A DNA stretch of 64,000 nucleotides from SAR202 cluster bacterium (GTDB lineage: Bacteria; Chloroflexota; Dehalococcoidia; Lucifugimonadales; UBA826), in assembly GCA_009392815.1 (NCBI GenBank), contig VFFS01000045.1, forward strand, positions 26,293 through 90,292. Direction: 5' to 3'. This document shows positions 26,347 through 37,106 of this stretch, in pieces (the first letter of the stretch is position 1; every line of letters starts with the position of its first letter). A program made the translations under genes and the position numbers. The notes beneath the pieces were generated by a model. It was not told where the DNA came from. It was given only the letters and a program-made list of their open reading frames with translations, and ran no database searches.

Positions 26347-27276
26347 TTACCTAACTACATGAGTTCCTATGGTAGTGGGACGTGTAATAACTATCTCACC
26401 ATCCAACCCAGATTTCATTCCAGCATCAGCCATTTCATAGCCAATCGTATATTCCCGATTTAAACAAAATGCCAGCACGGAAGAACCTGATCCTGAGAGA
26501 AAAGCCCCAAGAGCGCCGCTATTCATAGCGGCTCTAATTATATTTTTTAAAGGGAAAAATATTCCTTGCCTTTCAGGTTGGTGCAACATATCTTGTGTCG
26601 CATAACGAAGATTATCTAGCTCTCCAGTAACCATGGATTGAACCATCAACGCCACTCTCCCAATGTTGTACACAGCATCGGTTCTAGACACTAAGGGCTT
26701 CAAGAGATTCCTTGCTTCTTCAGTAGGCATAGGAACGTTTGGGACATATAGAACTGCTGAAAGTTTTTCTGGAATGGGAACTGAGGCAGTGATAACTTCC
26801 GATTCCTCGTATATTCCTATCTGCATTCCTCCTAGGAGTGCAGGAGCCACGTTATCTGGATGACCTTCCATTTTTGCCGCTATTTGAACAAGTTCATTGA
26901 TGTTGAGAGGAGATCCTGCATATTCGTTAGCAGCAAATAAACCTGATGCCAGAGAGGCTGAACTACTTCCCATGCCCCTCGATAACTCTATCTGATTATC
27001 ACATTCAAGTAATACGTTTGGAACAACGTCACCTATTTCTTCAAAAAGTCGTGAAAAACTCTGGAAAACCAGGTTATCTTTCCCCGACGACAAGCTCTCC
27101 TCACCCTTGCCTCGAACAAGAACACTATTACCCAATTTATTTTCTTCATGGACCGTAACAGAATTCCAGACGTCAAGAGCTATCCCCAAGGAGTCAAACC
27201 CAGGGCCCATATTTGCCGATGTTGCAGGCGATCTCACAGTAATTTCTTGAGGTGACATGACTATGAAAGTATACAT
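26347..27276 (-). CDS. thrB: Homoserine kinase
   Basis: 309 residues, GHMP kinase. Phosphorylates homoserine for threonine synthesis. ITVRSPATSANMGPGFDSLG at the start, ATP loop SRGMGSSSASLASGL (about 92-106), and C-terminal FLSGSGSSVLAF (about 263-274). The ATG at 27276 or the one six codons later (27258) could start translation; neither has a ribosome site, so a leaderless start is possible. It heads the run thrB-lysC-glycosyltransferases-TPR. Confidence 0.95.
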   Translation of the reverse strand: MYTFIVMSPQEITVRSPATSANMGPGFDSLGIALDVWNSVTVHEENKLGNSVLVRGKGEESLSSGKDNLVFQSFSRLFEEIGDVVPNVLLECDNQIELSRGMGSSSASLASGLFAANEYAGSPLNINELVQIAAKMEGHPDNVAPALLGGMQIGIYEESEVITASVPIPEKLSAVLYVPNVPMPTEEARNLLKPLVSRTDAVYNIGRVALMVQSMVTGELDNLRYATQDMLHQPERQGIFFPLKNIIRAAMNSGALGAFLSGSGSSVLAFCLNREYTIGYEMADAGMKSGLDGEIVITRPTTIGTHVVR

Positions 27277-27399
27277 CGATGATAAACATGGAAATGTTCC
27301 ATATTCGACTTATTTCGTTTAGTCGCACCTGCTACTATTCTTTTGAAATGGAGTATTTGTCCAAATAAAGTTTATTAATACCTATAAATTGAAATTGGC

Positions 27400-29865
27400 T
27401 TGTCACCTGTGACTAATAGAACAAAATCCGAATATCAATACGAATATTTAAAAGAACGGAGTCTAGAACTCCTAGATTTCACGACGATTAAAGCAAATAT
27501 TTCCGACAGAGCAACTTTTTACGCGTCGAAATATAAGGCAAGCTCGATGCGACCAGCTTACGAAGAACACGTAGTTGAAGCTTTGATCGAAGAAACATCG
27601 GAAGGTAGATTCATTCTTAATAATGTTTCAAATTTTGGGCTCGGAAATTTAGGAGACATTTCAGACCATGTTAAGAGGGCCAGTCTGGGTGGTATTTTAA
27701 CTGGCCAAGAGCTTATCGAAATTGCCTCAACCATAGATACTTTTACTTACTTAAGATCAAGTTTGTTGGAATATGCAGAAGAGACTGTTCTATTGGCATC
27801 AAGAGCCAAACTTATGTCCGATTTGTCATATCTCAGCCACTCAATTACAACCACAGTAAACCCAAACGGCCTAGTAAAAGATACCGCAAGCCCTTCACTT
27901 GGAATCCTTAGAAGACAGGTAAGGGATTCATATACCCGGGTTACAACGGCCTTACAACACATCATTAGTGAAAGCGAAATGGAAGGCTCCATTCAAGACG
28001 ACGTAATATCGGTAAGAGGAGATCGACTAGTTATTCAAGTTAAATCCAACATGAGAAATAAAATTCCTGGTGTGGTTCACGACGCTTCAAATACGGGAAT
28101 GACGTTATTTGTCGAACCATTTTCTACTGTGAACCTATGTAATTCGTGGCGAGAACTGACATTGGAAGAAGATAGAGAGGTTGCCCGTATACTCCGCGAT
28201 TTATCAGCGCAGGTAGGATCTCTCTCAATCGAAATTTCAGAAACTACAGCTGCTGTTTCAGAAATAGACTTTATCTTGGCAAGAGCCCGATACAGCAATT
28301 CCATAGGAGCACCAGACCCTCTACACCACTCCGGAAGTGCAGAGATAGATCATGTAGATGAAAAGCCCTTATTACGATCAGAACCTAGCCTAATAAAACT
28401 TAACAACGCGAAGCATCCTCTGATTGGTGAGGATATGGTCCCACTCAATCTTGAAATTGGCCCTAGCTGGCATGTGTTGGTTATCACGGGGCCGAATACA
28501 GGCGGCAAGACGGTAGCATTAAAGACTGTTGGCCTTCTTTCCGCAATGCAACAATGCGGAATTCACATACCAGCAGATTTTGCTAGCTCCTTGCCAATTT
28601 TCGATGCTATATTCGCAGACATAGGCGACCAGCAAAGCATCGAGACCTCGGTTTCAACATTTAGTTCCCACATCAGGTCACTAAGTGAAATGTTAACCCA
28701 CTCTACTCAACGCTCTCTTGTCTTACTTGATGAGATTGGAGCAAGTACAGATCCCGACGAAGGCGCAGCAATAGCAGCCGCTGTCATAGAACACCTTGGT
28801 GAAAATAAAATATTCACTATTGCCACTACACACCACCGGTCTGTTGCAGCGACAGCAGAATCCAGTCCCTTTATGAGCAACGCCAGTTTTCATCTAGATC
28901 CCGATGATCTTAAACCCACATACAAAATATCAGTCGGTATACCAGGGCGAAGCTACGCAATGGCTGTTGCATCAAGATTAGGACTTCCTGGAAATATTTT
29001 AGAGAATGCTGAGAAAAACTTGTCCCCTGAACATCGCCAGATAGGAAAATGGTTATCGGATATTAGTCGCGAACGAGAGCAAGTGTCTAAACTTCTAGAT
29101 GAGACAAATAAAAGCCTTAATGAGACCAGATCCCTGAGGGAAAAACTAGAACAGGAACTACACTACCTCATCGATAAACGAGACACGATCATAGAATCTG
29201 TTAGGACTAAAGCAGAATCGAGGTTTTCTGCAATTCAAAATTTATTGTCTCGAGCGGAATCAGCTCTTTCATGGGCGAGACACAGTGATAAATCATCTTC
29301 AGAATCGTTAGACAGCGAAATAGATTTAATACAAAGTGAATTGGGCAAAATAAATATCCCCGAAGCCAGTCCAGAAAAAGGTGATATTGACCTTGTAAAC
29401 TTAGGAGATTCTGTTCATGTTTCAGGGCTTTCACTCAGAGGAACACTTATAAGATTAGATTCTGAAAACAACAGTGCTGAAATATTGGTCGGAAATATGC
29501 GGCTAAATGTTGAAGCAAACAAACTTTTGAAGACATCGATCACAGCAGAAACAGATACAGATTCTATAAACTCAGTTTTAGATTCAAAATTAAATCGTCC
29601 CCCCACCCATTCCATCGATCCAATTGAAGATGTTCTAGACATTAGAGGAGTTCGATCTAATCCTTCATTAGACATGTTAGAAACTTTTTTAGATTCCTCA
29701 GTGAGGGATGGATTGAGCAAAGTAACGGTAATTCATGGTAAAGGGACCGGAGCCTTAAGAAATATCATAAGAGAAAGGCTTATGAACCATCCACTCGTCA
29801 ATAGCTTTGGTTCGGAAAAAGATTCTCTAGGCGGCGACGGTGCAACCTACGTCATTCTGAATTGA
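27400..29865 (+). CDS. mutS2: Endonuclease MutS2
   Basis: 821 residues. Suppresses homologous recombination and, in Gram-positive bacteria, rescues collided ribosomes. The core and clamp regions (1-320) are followed by the ATPase with Walker A ITGPNTGGKTVALK (about 362-375), Walker B region LVLLDEIGASTDPDEGAA (about 446), a long coiled coil (about 545-660), and the C-terminal Smr nuclease domain with LDIRGVRS (about 745) and HGKGTGAL (about 778). No mismatch-recognition domain I, as expected. The start codon is TTG with no clear ribosome site. Its end overlaps the opposing RND gene by 14 bases. Confidence 0.95.
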   Translation: MSPVTNRTKSEYQYEYLKERSLELLDFTTIKANISDRATFYASKYKASSMRPAYEEHVVEALIEETSEGRFILNNVSNFGLGNLGDISDHVKRASLGGILTGQELIEIASTIDTFTYLRSSLLEYAEETVLLASRAKLMSDLSYLSHSITTTVNPNGLVKDTASPSLGILRRQVRDSYTRVTTALQHIISESEMEGSIQDDVISVRGDRLVIQVKSNMRNKIPGVVHDASNTGMTLFVEPFSTVNLCNSWRELTLEEDREVARILRDLSAQVGSLSIEISETTAAVSEIDFILARARYSNSIGAPDPLHHSGSAEIDHVDEKPLLRSEPSLIKLNNAKHPLIGEDMVPLNLEIGPSWHVLVITGPNTGGKTVALKTVGLLSAMQQCGIHIPADFASSLPIFDAIFADIGDQQSIETSVSTFSSHIRSLSEMLTHSTQRSLVLLDEIGASTDPDEGAAIAAAVIEHLGENKIFTIATTHHRSVAATAESSPFMSNASFHLDPDDLKPTYKISVGIPGRSYAMAVASRLGLPGNILENAEKNLSPEHRQIGKWLSDISREREQVSKLLDETNKSLNETRSLREKLEQELHYLIDKRDTIIESVRTKAESRFSAIQNLLSRAESALSWARHSDKSSSESLDSEIDLIQSELGKINIPEASPEKGDIDLVNLGDSVHVSGLSLRGTLIRLDSENNSAEILVGNMRLNVEANKLLKTSITAETDTDSINSVLDSKLNRPPTHSIDPIEDVLDIRGVRSNPSLDMLETFLDSSVRDGLSKVTVIHGKGTGALRNIIRERLMNHPLVNSFGSEKDSLGGDGATYVILN

Positions 29866-32686
29866 TATCATTTTCAGACTCTTTGGTTACCAGCATCAGC
29901 AAGCTAGGCAGAACGATCAAAGATGCCAAAAGTGCAAGGACTATCATCACCGCAGTCAGTTGCCCATAGGACGCAAACATGGGCATAGGTGCAAAACCCA
30001 TAATCGTAAAGCCCACCACGCTGGATGCGGCCGAAGCTACCAACGCAACTCCCGTCCCCCTTGCAGCTCTTCCAAGAGACTGAACACGGGACGCATTTCG
30101 TCCCAATTCTTCTCTAAATCGTTCCGTCATATGTATGGAATAGTCTATGCCTACTCCTATAGAAATCGCTCCGATCATTGCAGTTACAAAATTTAGAGCA
30201 AATCCCGCTATTGACATGATCCCGTAGAGCCAAGCAACCACCAAGCCTATAGGAACTACGGTCACAACTGCATATCTTAATGACCTCATAGTGACTAGAA
30301 GTAAAATAGTTGCAGCCGCTATAGCCACCGGAAGAGAAGTGTACAAAGTACGGGTCGAGGCTGATAATTGTTCCTCTCTTGTGAAGGGAGATCCTGTCAA
30401 TCCTGCGCGATCTATAGATGGGTGAGATTCCAGCTCTAACAAAAGTGGTTTTAGCTTATTAGCTGTTTTTGAAACAATGGATTGATCTCTCGTACCAGGA
30501 ATCATAAATGACACTGTTGTCAGATCTTCGTTGTCTTTAGTAGGATCCATCAATTGAGCCAAATAGATTGCTCCTCTTACTTGGTCCGCTCGAAGAACAA
30601 GTACACCATTCTCACCAATGACTCCTTCCTGCAGAGAATATCCAAATGCTGCCTCCATCTGAGTCCTGGTATCAGGAATACCATTAAGATCAACATCCGT
30701 AATACTCACACCCGTAGCAGACTCAATAGAGTCTCTAGCAGCGAGATTATTCACAATAAACCTAGATGTATTGAGAACATCCAAACCAATTATCACTTCT
30801 CCACTCGCAGTCTCCGCCACTTCATCGACCATTCTGAGTGCATCAACAAATTCAGATATCGCAAAGACGGCGGCAGGGTCCATTAAATCCCCACGAACGT
30901 ACACAACACCAGGCTCTCCCCCAGTCTCACCAAGGTGTTCGTCTATCTTATCTAGCCCAATAACAAATTCGGAGTTGGAATCAAAAAAATCCTTCACATC
31001 AAAGGTAGGTTCTAGTCTGATTGCAAAAACACCTGCCAAAATAGTTAATCCAGCTGCAGACAATAGAACGACAAAAACATGAGATCCTGCCAGAGTCACA
31101 ACCTTTTCGACCAGGCGCATAACGAAAGAATGCTCAGTATTTTCAAAAACATGGTCATCTGGAGTTGAGTCAGGTAATTCCTCATTCCCATTACCAAACC
31201 TGATGAGACAAAAAGCAGGAATAACAAGAAAAAAACATGCCGCTATTCCCAACATCAATACTCCGTAGGTTTTGTCTACAGCTAGCATGACTATTACTGT
31301 GCCGCCTGATGCTACAGCCACAGAAATAGAACCTACAACCCTAAGAAATATGGATTTCCCACCACTGTATGACTTCCTAGATTTATATATCAGTTCGTCA
31401 ACTTTCATAGTTGTAACTGGGGCAACAATACCTAGAATAATGAAAGAGGAAAAAACTGCTATTGCGGCGGCACTTCCAAAATGTATTACCGCCTCGATAC
31501 TGGAAGTTAGATTGGATAGAAAAGCTATACTGTCGCTTGCCATTGCGAGCAGTAACGCTCCCAAAACCCCCGCTAGTCCGACTTTTAAGGCCCGTCTGGG
31601 CGAATAACCACTGTCAGTCTCCTCGCGATATCTACGAACGGCGTGAACTACGAAGTCAACACCGAGAGAAATCATGCCGACAGGAACCACCAAATCTATT
31701 ACCAGACCGGTCTTTAGACCGACAATAGCTGATATCCCCTTCAGCCATACCATTAGTAGACCTAATCCTATCCCAGTAATAGCGGTAGCCCAATACGACC
31801 TTAAGCTCATCCCAACAACTAGGACAGCCCCTATAATCGTAAATGTAATAAAAAGTCCTGCTGTCTGACCTTCTTCAGCAGACTCAAGATTGGGATCAAT
31901 GGCAACTCCCCACATCTCATAGGTTTCGGAATCGCCTTTCATCACTGAAGCAATTTTGCGATTTAGATGCTCTTTATTAATCACATCTGGGCCGCCACCT
32001 AATCCAATTTCCAGTCCTCCTCCACCGAGCTTTTCATTATCCGCCATGAGGTTAAAAATAGTAGCAGGAGATGACCACCATTCCACATCAACACCATCAA
32101 CTTTCCTATCCTCGAAAGTGGCTTTTGTTGATAACATATCGATAAATGAGCGAGTGTCGGGGTTAGCTACTATTCTTGAAACTGCCAACTTAATATCGTG
32201 ATCAGTCGAATCATCTAGGCTAATTCCATCCATAGACAAAGAAGCTTCGATAGGCTCTAGGATGGACCGTATTCCTGTAATGTCCAAGCCATAGTCATTA
32301 TCAAAATATGTGAATAAATACTGCTGATTAGTTAATGTCCCAGATGCGAGTTCTCCTCTCTTGTCAAGATCAATAACTCGATCTCGGTTTCTGGCAAACT
32401 CTCTCAATACATCAGCGGTAATTACATCGCCATTTTTAGACTCCAGGACGTATGTAGCGAAATGAAGAGGAGTTGGAAATTTATGATCTATATCCGCCTG
32501 CATGTCATACACTTCCCCTGGAGGATTAGGGGAAGCTTGCTGGGTGGGGGCCATACGTATCATCGGATATAACAGTAGAAAAGTAATCACTACAACCGCC
32601 GCGATAGCTGCAACCGGATGGTCTGCAACAGAGGAAACAAATCTATTTTTCCAATCGTGATAATTCATGAGTTTGAGAATCCCCAT
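29852..32686 (-). CDS. RND-superfamily (MMPL/SSD-type) exporter
   Basis: 944 residues with the duplicated RND layout. Helix at about 24-46, extracellular domain (about 50-270), five or six helices (about 275-480), helix near 530, second extracellular domain (about 560-745), and six helices to about 935. GVDFVVHAVRRYREE and the matching IGVGIDYSIHMTERFREE are the proton-relay helices 4 of each half. The family exports lipids, hopanoids or other hydrophobic compounds using proton force. No membrane-fusion or outer-membrane partner is nearby, which fits a single-membrane or MMPL-like mode. A start at the seventh codon (Met) is also possible. Confidence 0.9.
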   Translation of the reverse strand: MGILKLMNYHDWKNRFVSSVADHPVAAIAAVVVITFLLLYPMIRMAPTQQASPNPPGEVYDMQADIDHKFPTPLHFATYVLESKNGDVITADVLREFARNRDRVIDLDKRGELASGTLTNQQYLFTYFDNDYGLDITGIRSILEPIEASLSMDGISLDDSTDHDIKLAVSRIVANPDTRSFIDMLSTKATFEDRKVDGVDVEWWSSPATIFNLMADNEKLGGGGLEIGLGGGPDVINKEHLNRKIASVMKGDSETYEMWGVAIDPNLESAEEGQTAGLFITFTIIGAVLVVGMSLRSYWATAITGIGLGLLMVWLKGISAIVGLKTGLVIDLVVPVGMISLGVDFVVHAVRRYREETDSGYSPRRALKVGLAGVLGALLLAMASDSIAFLSNLTSSIEAVIHFGSAAAIAVFSSFIILGIVAPVTTMKVDELIYKSRKSYSGGKSIFLRVVGSISVAVASGGTVIVMLAVDKTYGVLMLGIAACFFLVIPAFCLIRFGNGNEELPDSTPDDHVFENTEHSFVMRLVEKVVTLAGSHVFVVLLSAAGLTILAGVFAIRLEPTFDVKDFFDSNSEFVIGLDKIDEHLGETGGEPGVVYVRGDLMDPAAVFAISEFVDALRMVDEVAETASGEVIIGLDVLNTSRFIVNNLAARDSIESATGVSITDVDLNGIPDTRTQMEAAFGYSLQEGVIGENGVLVLRADQVRGAIYLAQLMDPTKDNEDLTTVSFMIPGTRDQSIVSKTANKLKPLLLELESHPSIDRAGLTGSPFTREEQLSASTRTLYTSLPVAIAAATILLLVTMRSLRYAVVTVVPIGLVVAWLYGIMSIAGFALNFVTAMIGAISIGVGIDYSIHMTERFREELGRNASRVQSLGRAARGTGVALVASAASSVVGFTIMGFAPMPMFASYGQLTAVMIVLALLASLIVLPSLLMLVTKESENDINSE

Positions 32687-32786
32687 GTGAATCGTTGTTG
32701 AAGTATTATTGAAATAATAAAAATTATCCTATAGTAGACATATTCCAGTAAACGCTAATTACATTCCTAATGAGGAGTTACAGATT

Positions 32787-33719
32787 TTGCGACTCATATT
32801 CATGGGAACCCCGAACTATGCTATACCTGTCCTAGATAAACTGGTTAGGAGTGGCCATGATATAGCTGCTGTTTATACTCAACCCGACAGACCAGCGGGT
32901 AGGGGAAGAATACTCACCCCCACACCTATCAAAAGTCACGCAACGGACCTTGGCCTTGAAACGGTGGAAGCCCGGGATTTTTCTGACAATAGTTCTTCAC
33001 TTGCTTACATGCTTTCTTTCGGTGCAGATGCTGCCGTAGTGGCTGCATACGGAATTATGCTTCCGGGTTTTGTGATTAATGAATTTCCACTGGGCATGAT
33101 TAACTTACATCCCTCACTGTTACCAAAACTCAGGGGCGCGTCTCCTGTAGCAACTGCAATTCTTCAAGGTTACACAGAAACGGGTGTAACGATCATGAAA
33201 ATAGATGAAGGTATGGATACTGGACCTATCTTAAAACAAAAATCCGTGAGGATTGGAGCAAACGAGAAATGTGATGACCTTACAGAAAGATTATTCATCC
33301 TAGGTTCAAATTTATTAGTTGACACTCTGGGCGAAATACAGACAAAGAAAGAAAAAATCTTACCCCAAGATCCCTCAAAGGCGACCGTTACAAAAAGACT
33401 TAAGAGAGAAGATGGTGAAATTGACTGGACCCAGTCCTCTGAGCAGATCTCCAGGGCAATAAGAGCCTTCCATCCATGGCCAGGTACTTTTACCAAGTTC
33501 GGCGGGAAACGCCTCAAAATTCTTGAGGCTGGGATCAATGATAAAGGTCCAGGGAATTTAGACTCTGGAGAGGTTCATTGCAAAGACAATGTCAAAGTTG
33601 GAACCGGAAGCGGATCAATTTCTTTACTCTCAATTCAATTGGAAGGGAAAACCCCTACAAATGCTTCAGACTTTGCCTCACATACCCCAGATTTTGACGG
33701 GGCAATCTTAGGAACCTAA
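32787..33719 (+). CDS. fmt: Methionyl-tRNA formyltransferase
   Basis: 310 residues. Formylates initiator Met-tRNA with 10-formyl-tetrahydrofolate. FMGTPNYAIPVLDKL at the start, the catalytic block NLHPSLLPKLRGASP (Asn-His, about 107-121), GVTIMKIDEGMDTGPI, and the C-terminal OB-like domain with AFHPWPGTFTKF. The start is TTG with GAGGAG nine bases upstream. No def (deformylase) gene is adjacent, unlike in many bacteria. Confidence 0.96.
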   Translation: MRLIFMGTPNYAIPVLDKLVRSGHDIAAVYTQPDRPAGRGRILTPTPIKSHATDLGLETVEARDFSDNSSSLAYMLSFGADAAVVAAYGIMLPGFVINEFPLGMINLHPSLLPKLRGASPVATAILQGYTETGVTIMKIDEGMDTGPILKQKSVRIGANEKCDDLTERLFILGSNLLVDTLGEIQTKKEKILPQDPSKATVTKRLKREDGEIDWTQSSEQISRAIRAFHPWPGTFTKFGGKRLKILEAGINDKGPGNLDSGEVHCKDNVKVGTGSGSISLLSIQLEGKTPTNASDFASHTPDFDGAILGT

Positions 33720-33724
33720 CCAAA

Positions 33725-36700
33725 TTATTTTTCTCCCAACCTGAGTAACCTATTTAGAGATATTTTCCTAGCAACGAGAACAGAAATAACTGTGACCATT
33801 GCGAAAACAACGCCCATAGAAAGATACGTACTAAGTAGACCGCTCCAATTTACCTGCATTATCAACGGAGGCAACACACTTATTCCTATGTCATCACTGC
33901 CCATAAATGGAATCAGCACTGTACCTAATCTTTCTCCCATAAGAGTTCCAATAATCATTCCTAATACGACAACTGATAGGTGCTCCACCCACATAAGTGA
34001 CATCAACTGGTTTTTAGATAATCCAATAGTCCTAAGTAAAGCAAATTGTGCTTCTCTCTCTCGAAAAGAAAAATAGGAATGTGAAACAAAGCCAATAGCA
34101 CTGAGAATGAGTATTGAACCAAAGGCGATTAGTAGAAGAGACCTCCAACCGGCCCTTACCAGCGGATCTATTGTGATGAGTGAAAGTGCCTCCTGTTTGT
34201 CTAGAATATTCCCATATGAAAAAGGGCCATCTTCCTTAAGAGACCCCATTAATTTAATCCTCTCTGACTTTTCAATGGAATCATCGGTGGAAATCCATAT
34301 TTCGTTGGGTGTTATTCCACCTCGCAAGATCCCTCGATTAGTAGTTGTCAGAACAGGTTCAAGTCCGGTTATTAAAAAACTTTCCTCTTTCGTATTCAGA
34401 GTTGGAAAATATTCAAATTTGTCTATTAATATAATTTTTGTATGGTGACCCCCAACAGAAACAGTGAGCACATCATCTATAGAATGTCCTGAATTAGATA
34501 AAAATGACTGTGAAGCAAGCGCGGGAATTGGGGCAAGTTGTAAGCCCGGGTATATGCCACGAGCTACCATAGGATTTCCCGTACCCCATGCAAACAACAA
34601 AGAACCATCAGATTTAGCTCCCTGTTGAGATAACACAATTTGATCCATCTCAGCTTCAGGCACATTTTTTAATATATGCCACCCATTTATGTCGGAAAAA
34701 GACTCAAGATTATCAACATTTCCCCAACCTGTTCTGGCCTTTATACTGTCTATGAGAATTGACCCGGAAGTAAGCGTTCCAGTAGGGTTGGTTTCGAGAA
34801 CACTCAGTGACACTAGTGTTAGAGGAGCAGCCGGGGATAGCCTTCTCCATGGCCTACGGTTTTGAAATATTTCCACCTCTTTAAGGCTCCAGCTGGCAGA
34901 ATCTAACATCCCAAGCTCATAACTGAAATAGCGTCCGTTTGCATCCCGTAGTCGGGCAGCTAGAGCCACGCTAGGTCGAGATCTGTCAGGCTTCACAAGA
35001 ACTCCCAATGTACGAGCATCATCAGGAAGTTGTATACCCTGTGGTCGATCCATCTGTTCCAACTGGGAAAGCAACTCTTGAAGACTGACATCGGAATAAT
35101 CGTCGCGATATAAAGCAACTTCCCCAAATGTCGCTGGATCAACACCTAGGACCGTAACAGATTCCCCCAAGAATTTATTTGTTACGTCTAGTCCAGAATA
35201 TCGAAACACAGGACTTACAGTGTCAATATGTTTGTAGTTTTCATACGCCTCGGTCATAGATCGACTTCTTCCAACCGAGTTAAATCGAACTGAGGTAATC
35301 CTAATGTCCGAACCAACGGCATAAAGCTCACGATCCTGAAAACTCCTGTCCAAAGTACCCCCAAAACTGGCTGCAAATATACCCAGACCTGTCATTAGTA
35401 TGATTAGAAGTATCAGGCGCGAGTAACTTGATGGATTACGGGACATCTGCCAAATCGCGAGAATTAGTCCCACTGGCATTCTTGAAGAAAATAATCTGCC
35501 AACCATGTTTAAAACTACTGGAAACAACCGCAAAAGGACCATTGCCAGCGCTAACAGTATTAATGCAGGAAGAACAAGCATAACCTGATTGAAAGCAACG
35601 TCTCCCAAAGCACTCTTTACAGCCAAGGATCCTTGTTCCATTAGCTGCCTGAATAACAAAATACCTAGAAATAGAAGTCCTACATCAATGTAATATTTTT
35701 GGAAAACAGATTGCTGTGTGTTCCTAATTAATGCCGATCTTTGGGCAGCTACATTAACCTTAGAAGCGTGTACAGCTGGGATGATCAATACTGCGAAACT
35801 CAGAATGCCCGCAATCGCACTCATTCCGTAGGCGAAGGCCGTGACTCTCACAGGCAGAAGTCCACCTCCGCTAAGATCGGAAAAAGAAGGCGTATATCCA
35901 AGGAGACCTATCGCTCCTGCAGCTATCAAAGGTCCAAATATTAACGCTACGAGGGATATAGTCCCACCTTCCAGCACAAACACAGCCAATATTTGAAAGG
36001 AAGTAGCACCCCTGCTACGTAGCTGCGATATTTCAAATTTCCTCTGATCGACTACAAGAGTCGAAATTGAGAAAACATAGTAAAGAACTATCACGGTTAT
36101 CATGATCAGTACTACAAACATTTGCAGCTTAGATAGCAAAATCCGACTGTCATACTGCTCCAGCGATGAATCTAACTCTGTGATCAAGGAGAAGTTGTTC
36201 AATTCAGCACTGAGAGCCTGTCTCGTCAACAGGATTTCATTTTTCGCTGTAGACGCGTTAGAAGCCGTCAGACTATTGAGGTCTACATCCAACAACCATC
36301 CATACGTAGTCCCCATATCTTTTAGCAGTGGGCCCAAAATTTTCATATATGCGTCTTGGGACATATAAAGAGGAAGAGTCTCGAAACCTTCTCCTGAAAC
36401 CGTTCCTCGCTTATATGAAGACATAAATATCCCATCAACAAGACGCCAATAACTATCGTCTTCGTCCGCCTTATCAAAAGTAGAAACTATTTTTACGCGA
36501 ACAAAAGGGACCTCATCTGTCCAATAAGGTACGAGGGATACAATCGAACCCACTGTAAGCCCATTTTTTTTTGCTGCTTCTGTAGAAGTGGTTGCCTCTA
36601 GAAGAACAACTCCGTCCCGATCCGTAGCATATACAGGGTTAGGTAACTCCATTCCATCTCTGATAGTTATCCTCTGAGACAAATCAGGTATGTATGCAAC

Positions 36701-37099
36701 AAAGGCCCGCCGAGTATCACGACCAGCCCCCTCCTCATATCCCGAATTTGTCAGGAAAAATGTAGAAGACCGACCCGCGGATGTAAGCCCATTTAAGTAG
36801 GGTGAAAGCTTATTTTGAACTACATCTTCCACCTTCTCAATGACTCTATGGTATTCCTCCGTATTGGTAGGACCTCTCTCGGTTTGAACTAATATATTTG
36901 CATCATGTTCTCCGAGTTTATCCAGAGCACTCTTCAACGCAATTTCTCTAAGTGAGTCGAAAAATATAACAGTGCTCGACATTACAACCGAAGCAAGTAA
37001 AACACCGAGAACAACGGATGACAGCAGTTTCCAACTTGCGAGGCTCCGCCGAAAAACCATTATTGATGTGGTCACAAATCGACCGATCACATTTTTCAT
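33725..37099 (-). CDS. Giant FtsX-like ABC permease (1124 aa)
   Basis: Two FtsX/MacB permease units in one chain. Helix at about 22-45, a large extracellular domain (about 46-335), three helices to about 450, helices near 470, 505 and 575, a second extracellular region (about 590-985), then three C-terminal helices (about 990-1115). The second extracellular region contains a jelly-roll-like part (ILIDSIKAR, WHILKNVPEAEM) that resembles a carbohydrate-binding module. No ATPase gene is beside it. It follows its paralogue by 7 bases. Probable mechanotransmission or lipoprotein/lipid export; substrate unknown. Confidence 0.85.
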   Translation of the reverse strand: MKNVIGRFVTTSIMVFRRSLASWKLLSSVVLGVLLASVVMSSTVIFFDSLREIALKSALDKLGEHDANILVQTERGPTNTEEYHRVIEKVEDVVQNKLSPYLNGLTSAGRSSTFFLTNSGYEEGAGRDTRRAFVAYIPDLSQRITIRDGMELPNPVYATDRDGVVLLEATTSTEAAKKNGLTVGSIVSLVPYWTDEVPFVRVKIVSTFDKADEDDSYWRLVDGIFMSSYKRGTVSGEGFETLPLYMSQDAYMKILGPLLKDMGTTYGWLLDVDLNSLTASNASTAKNEILLTRQALSAELNNFSLITELDSSLEQYDSRILLSKLQMFVVLIMITVIVLYYVFSISTLVVDQRKFEISQLRSRGATSFQILAVFVLEGGTISLVALIFGPLIAAGAIGLLGYTPSFSDLSGGGLLPVRVTAFAYGMSAIAGILSFAVLIIPAVHASKVNVAAQRSALIRNTQQSVFQKYYIDVGLLFLGILLFRQLMEQGSLAVKSALGDVAFNQVMLVLPALILLALAMVLLRLFPVVLNMVGRLFSSRMPVGLILAIWQMSRNPSSYSRLILLIILMTGLGIFAASFGGTLDRSFQDRELYAVGSDIRITSVRFNSVGRSRSMTEAYENYKHIDTVSPVFRYSGLDVTNKFLGESVTVLGVDPATFGEVALYRDDYSDVSLQELLSQLEQMDRPQGIQLPDDARTLGVLVKPDRSRPSVALAARLRDANGRYFSYELGMLDSASWSLKEVEIFQNRRPWRRLSPAAPLTLVSLSVLETNPTGTLTSGSILIDSIKARTGWGNVDNLESFSDINGWHILKNVPEAEMDQIVLSQQGAKSDGSLLFAWGTGNPMVARGIYPGLQLAPIPALASQSFLSNSGHSIDDVLTVSVGGHHTKIILIDKFEYFPTLNTKEESFLITGLEPVLTTTNRGILRGGITPNEIWISTDDSIEKSERIKLMGSLKEDGPFSYGNILDKQEALSLITIDPLVRAGWRSLLLIAFGSILILSAIGFVSHSYFSFREREAQFALLRTIGLSKNQLMSLMWVEHLSVVVLGMIIGTLMGERLGTVLIPFMGSDDIGISVLPPLIMQVNWSGLLSTYLSMGVVFAMVTVISVLVARKISLNRLLRLGEK

Positions 37100-37106
37100 G
37101 TGTCAA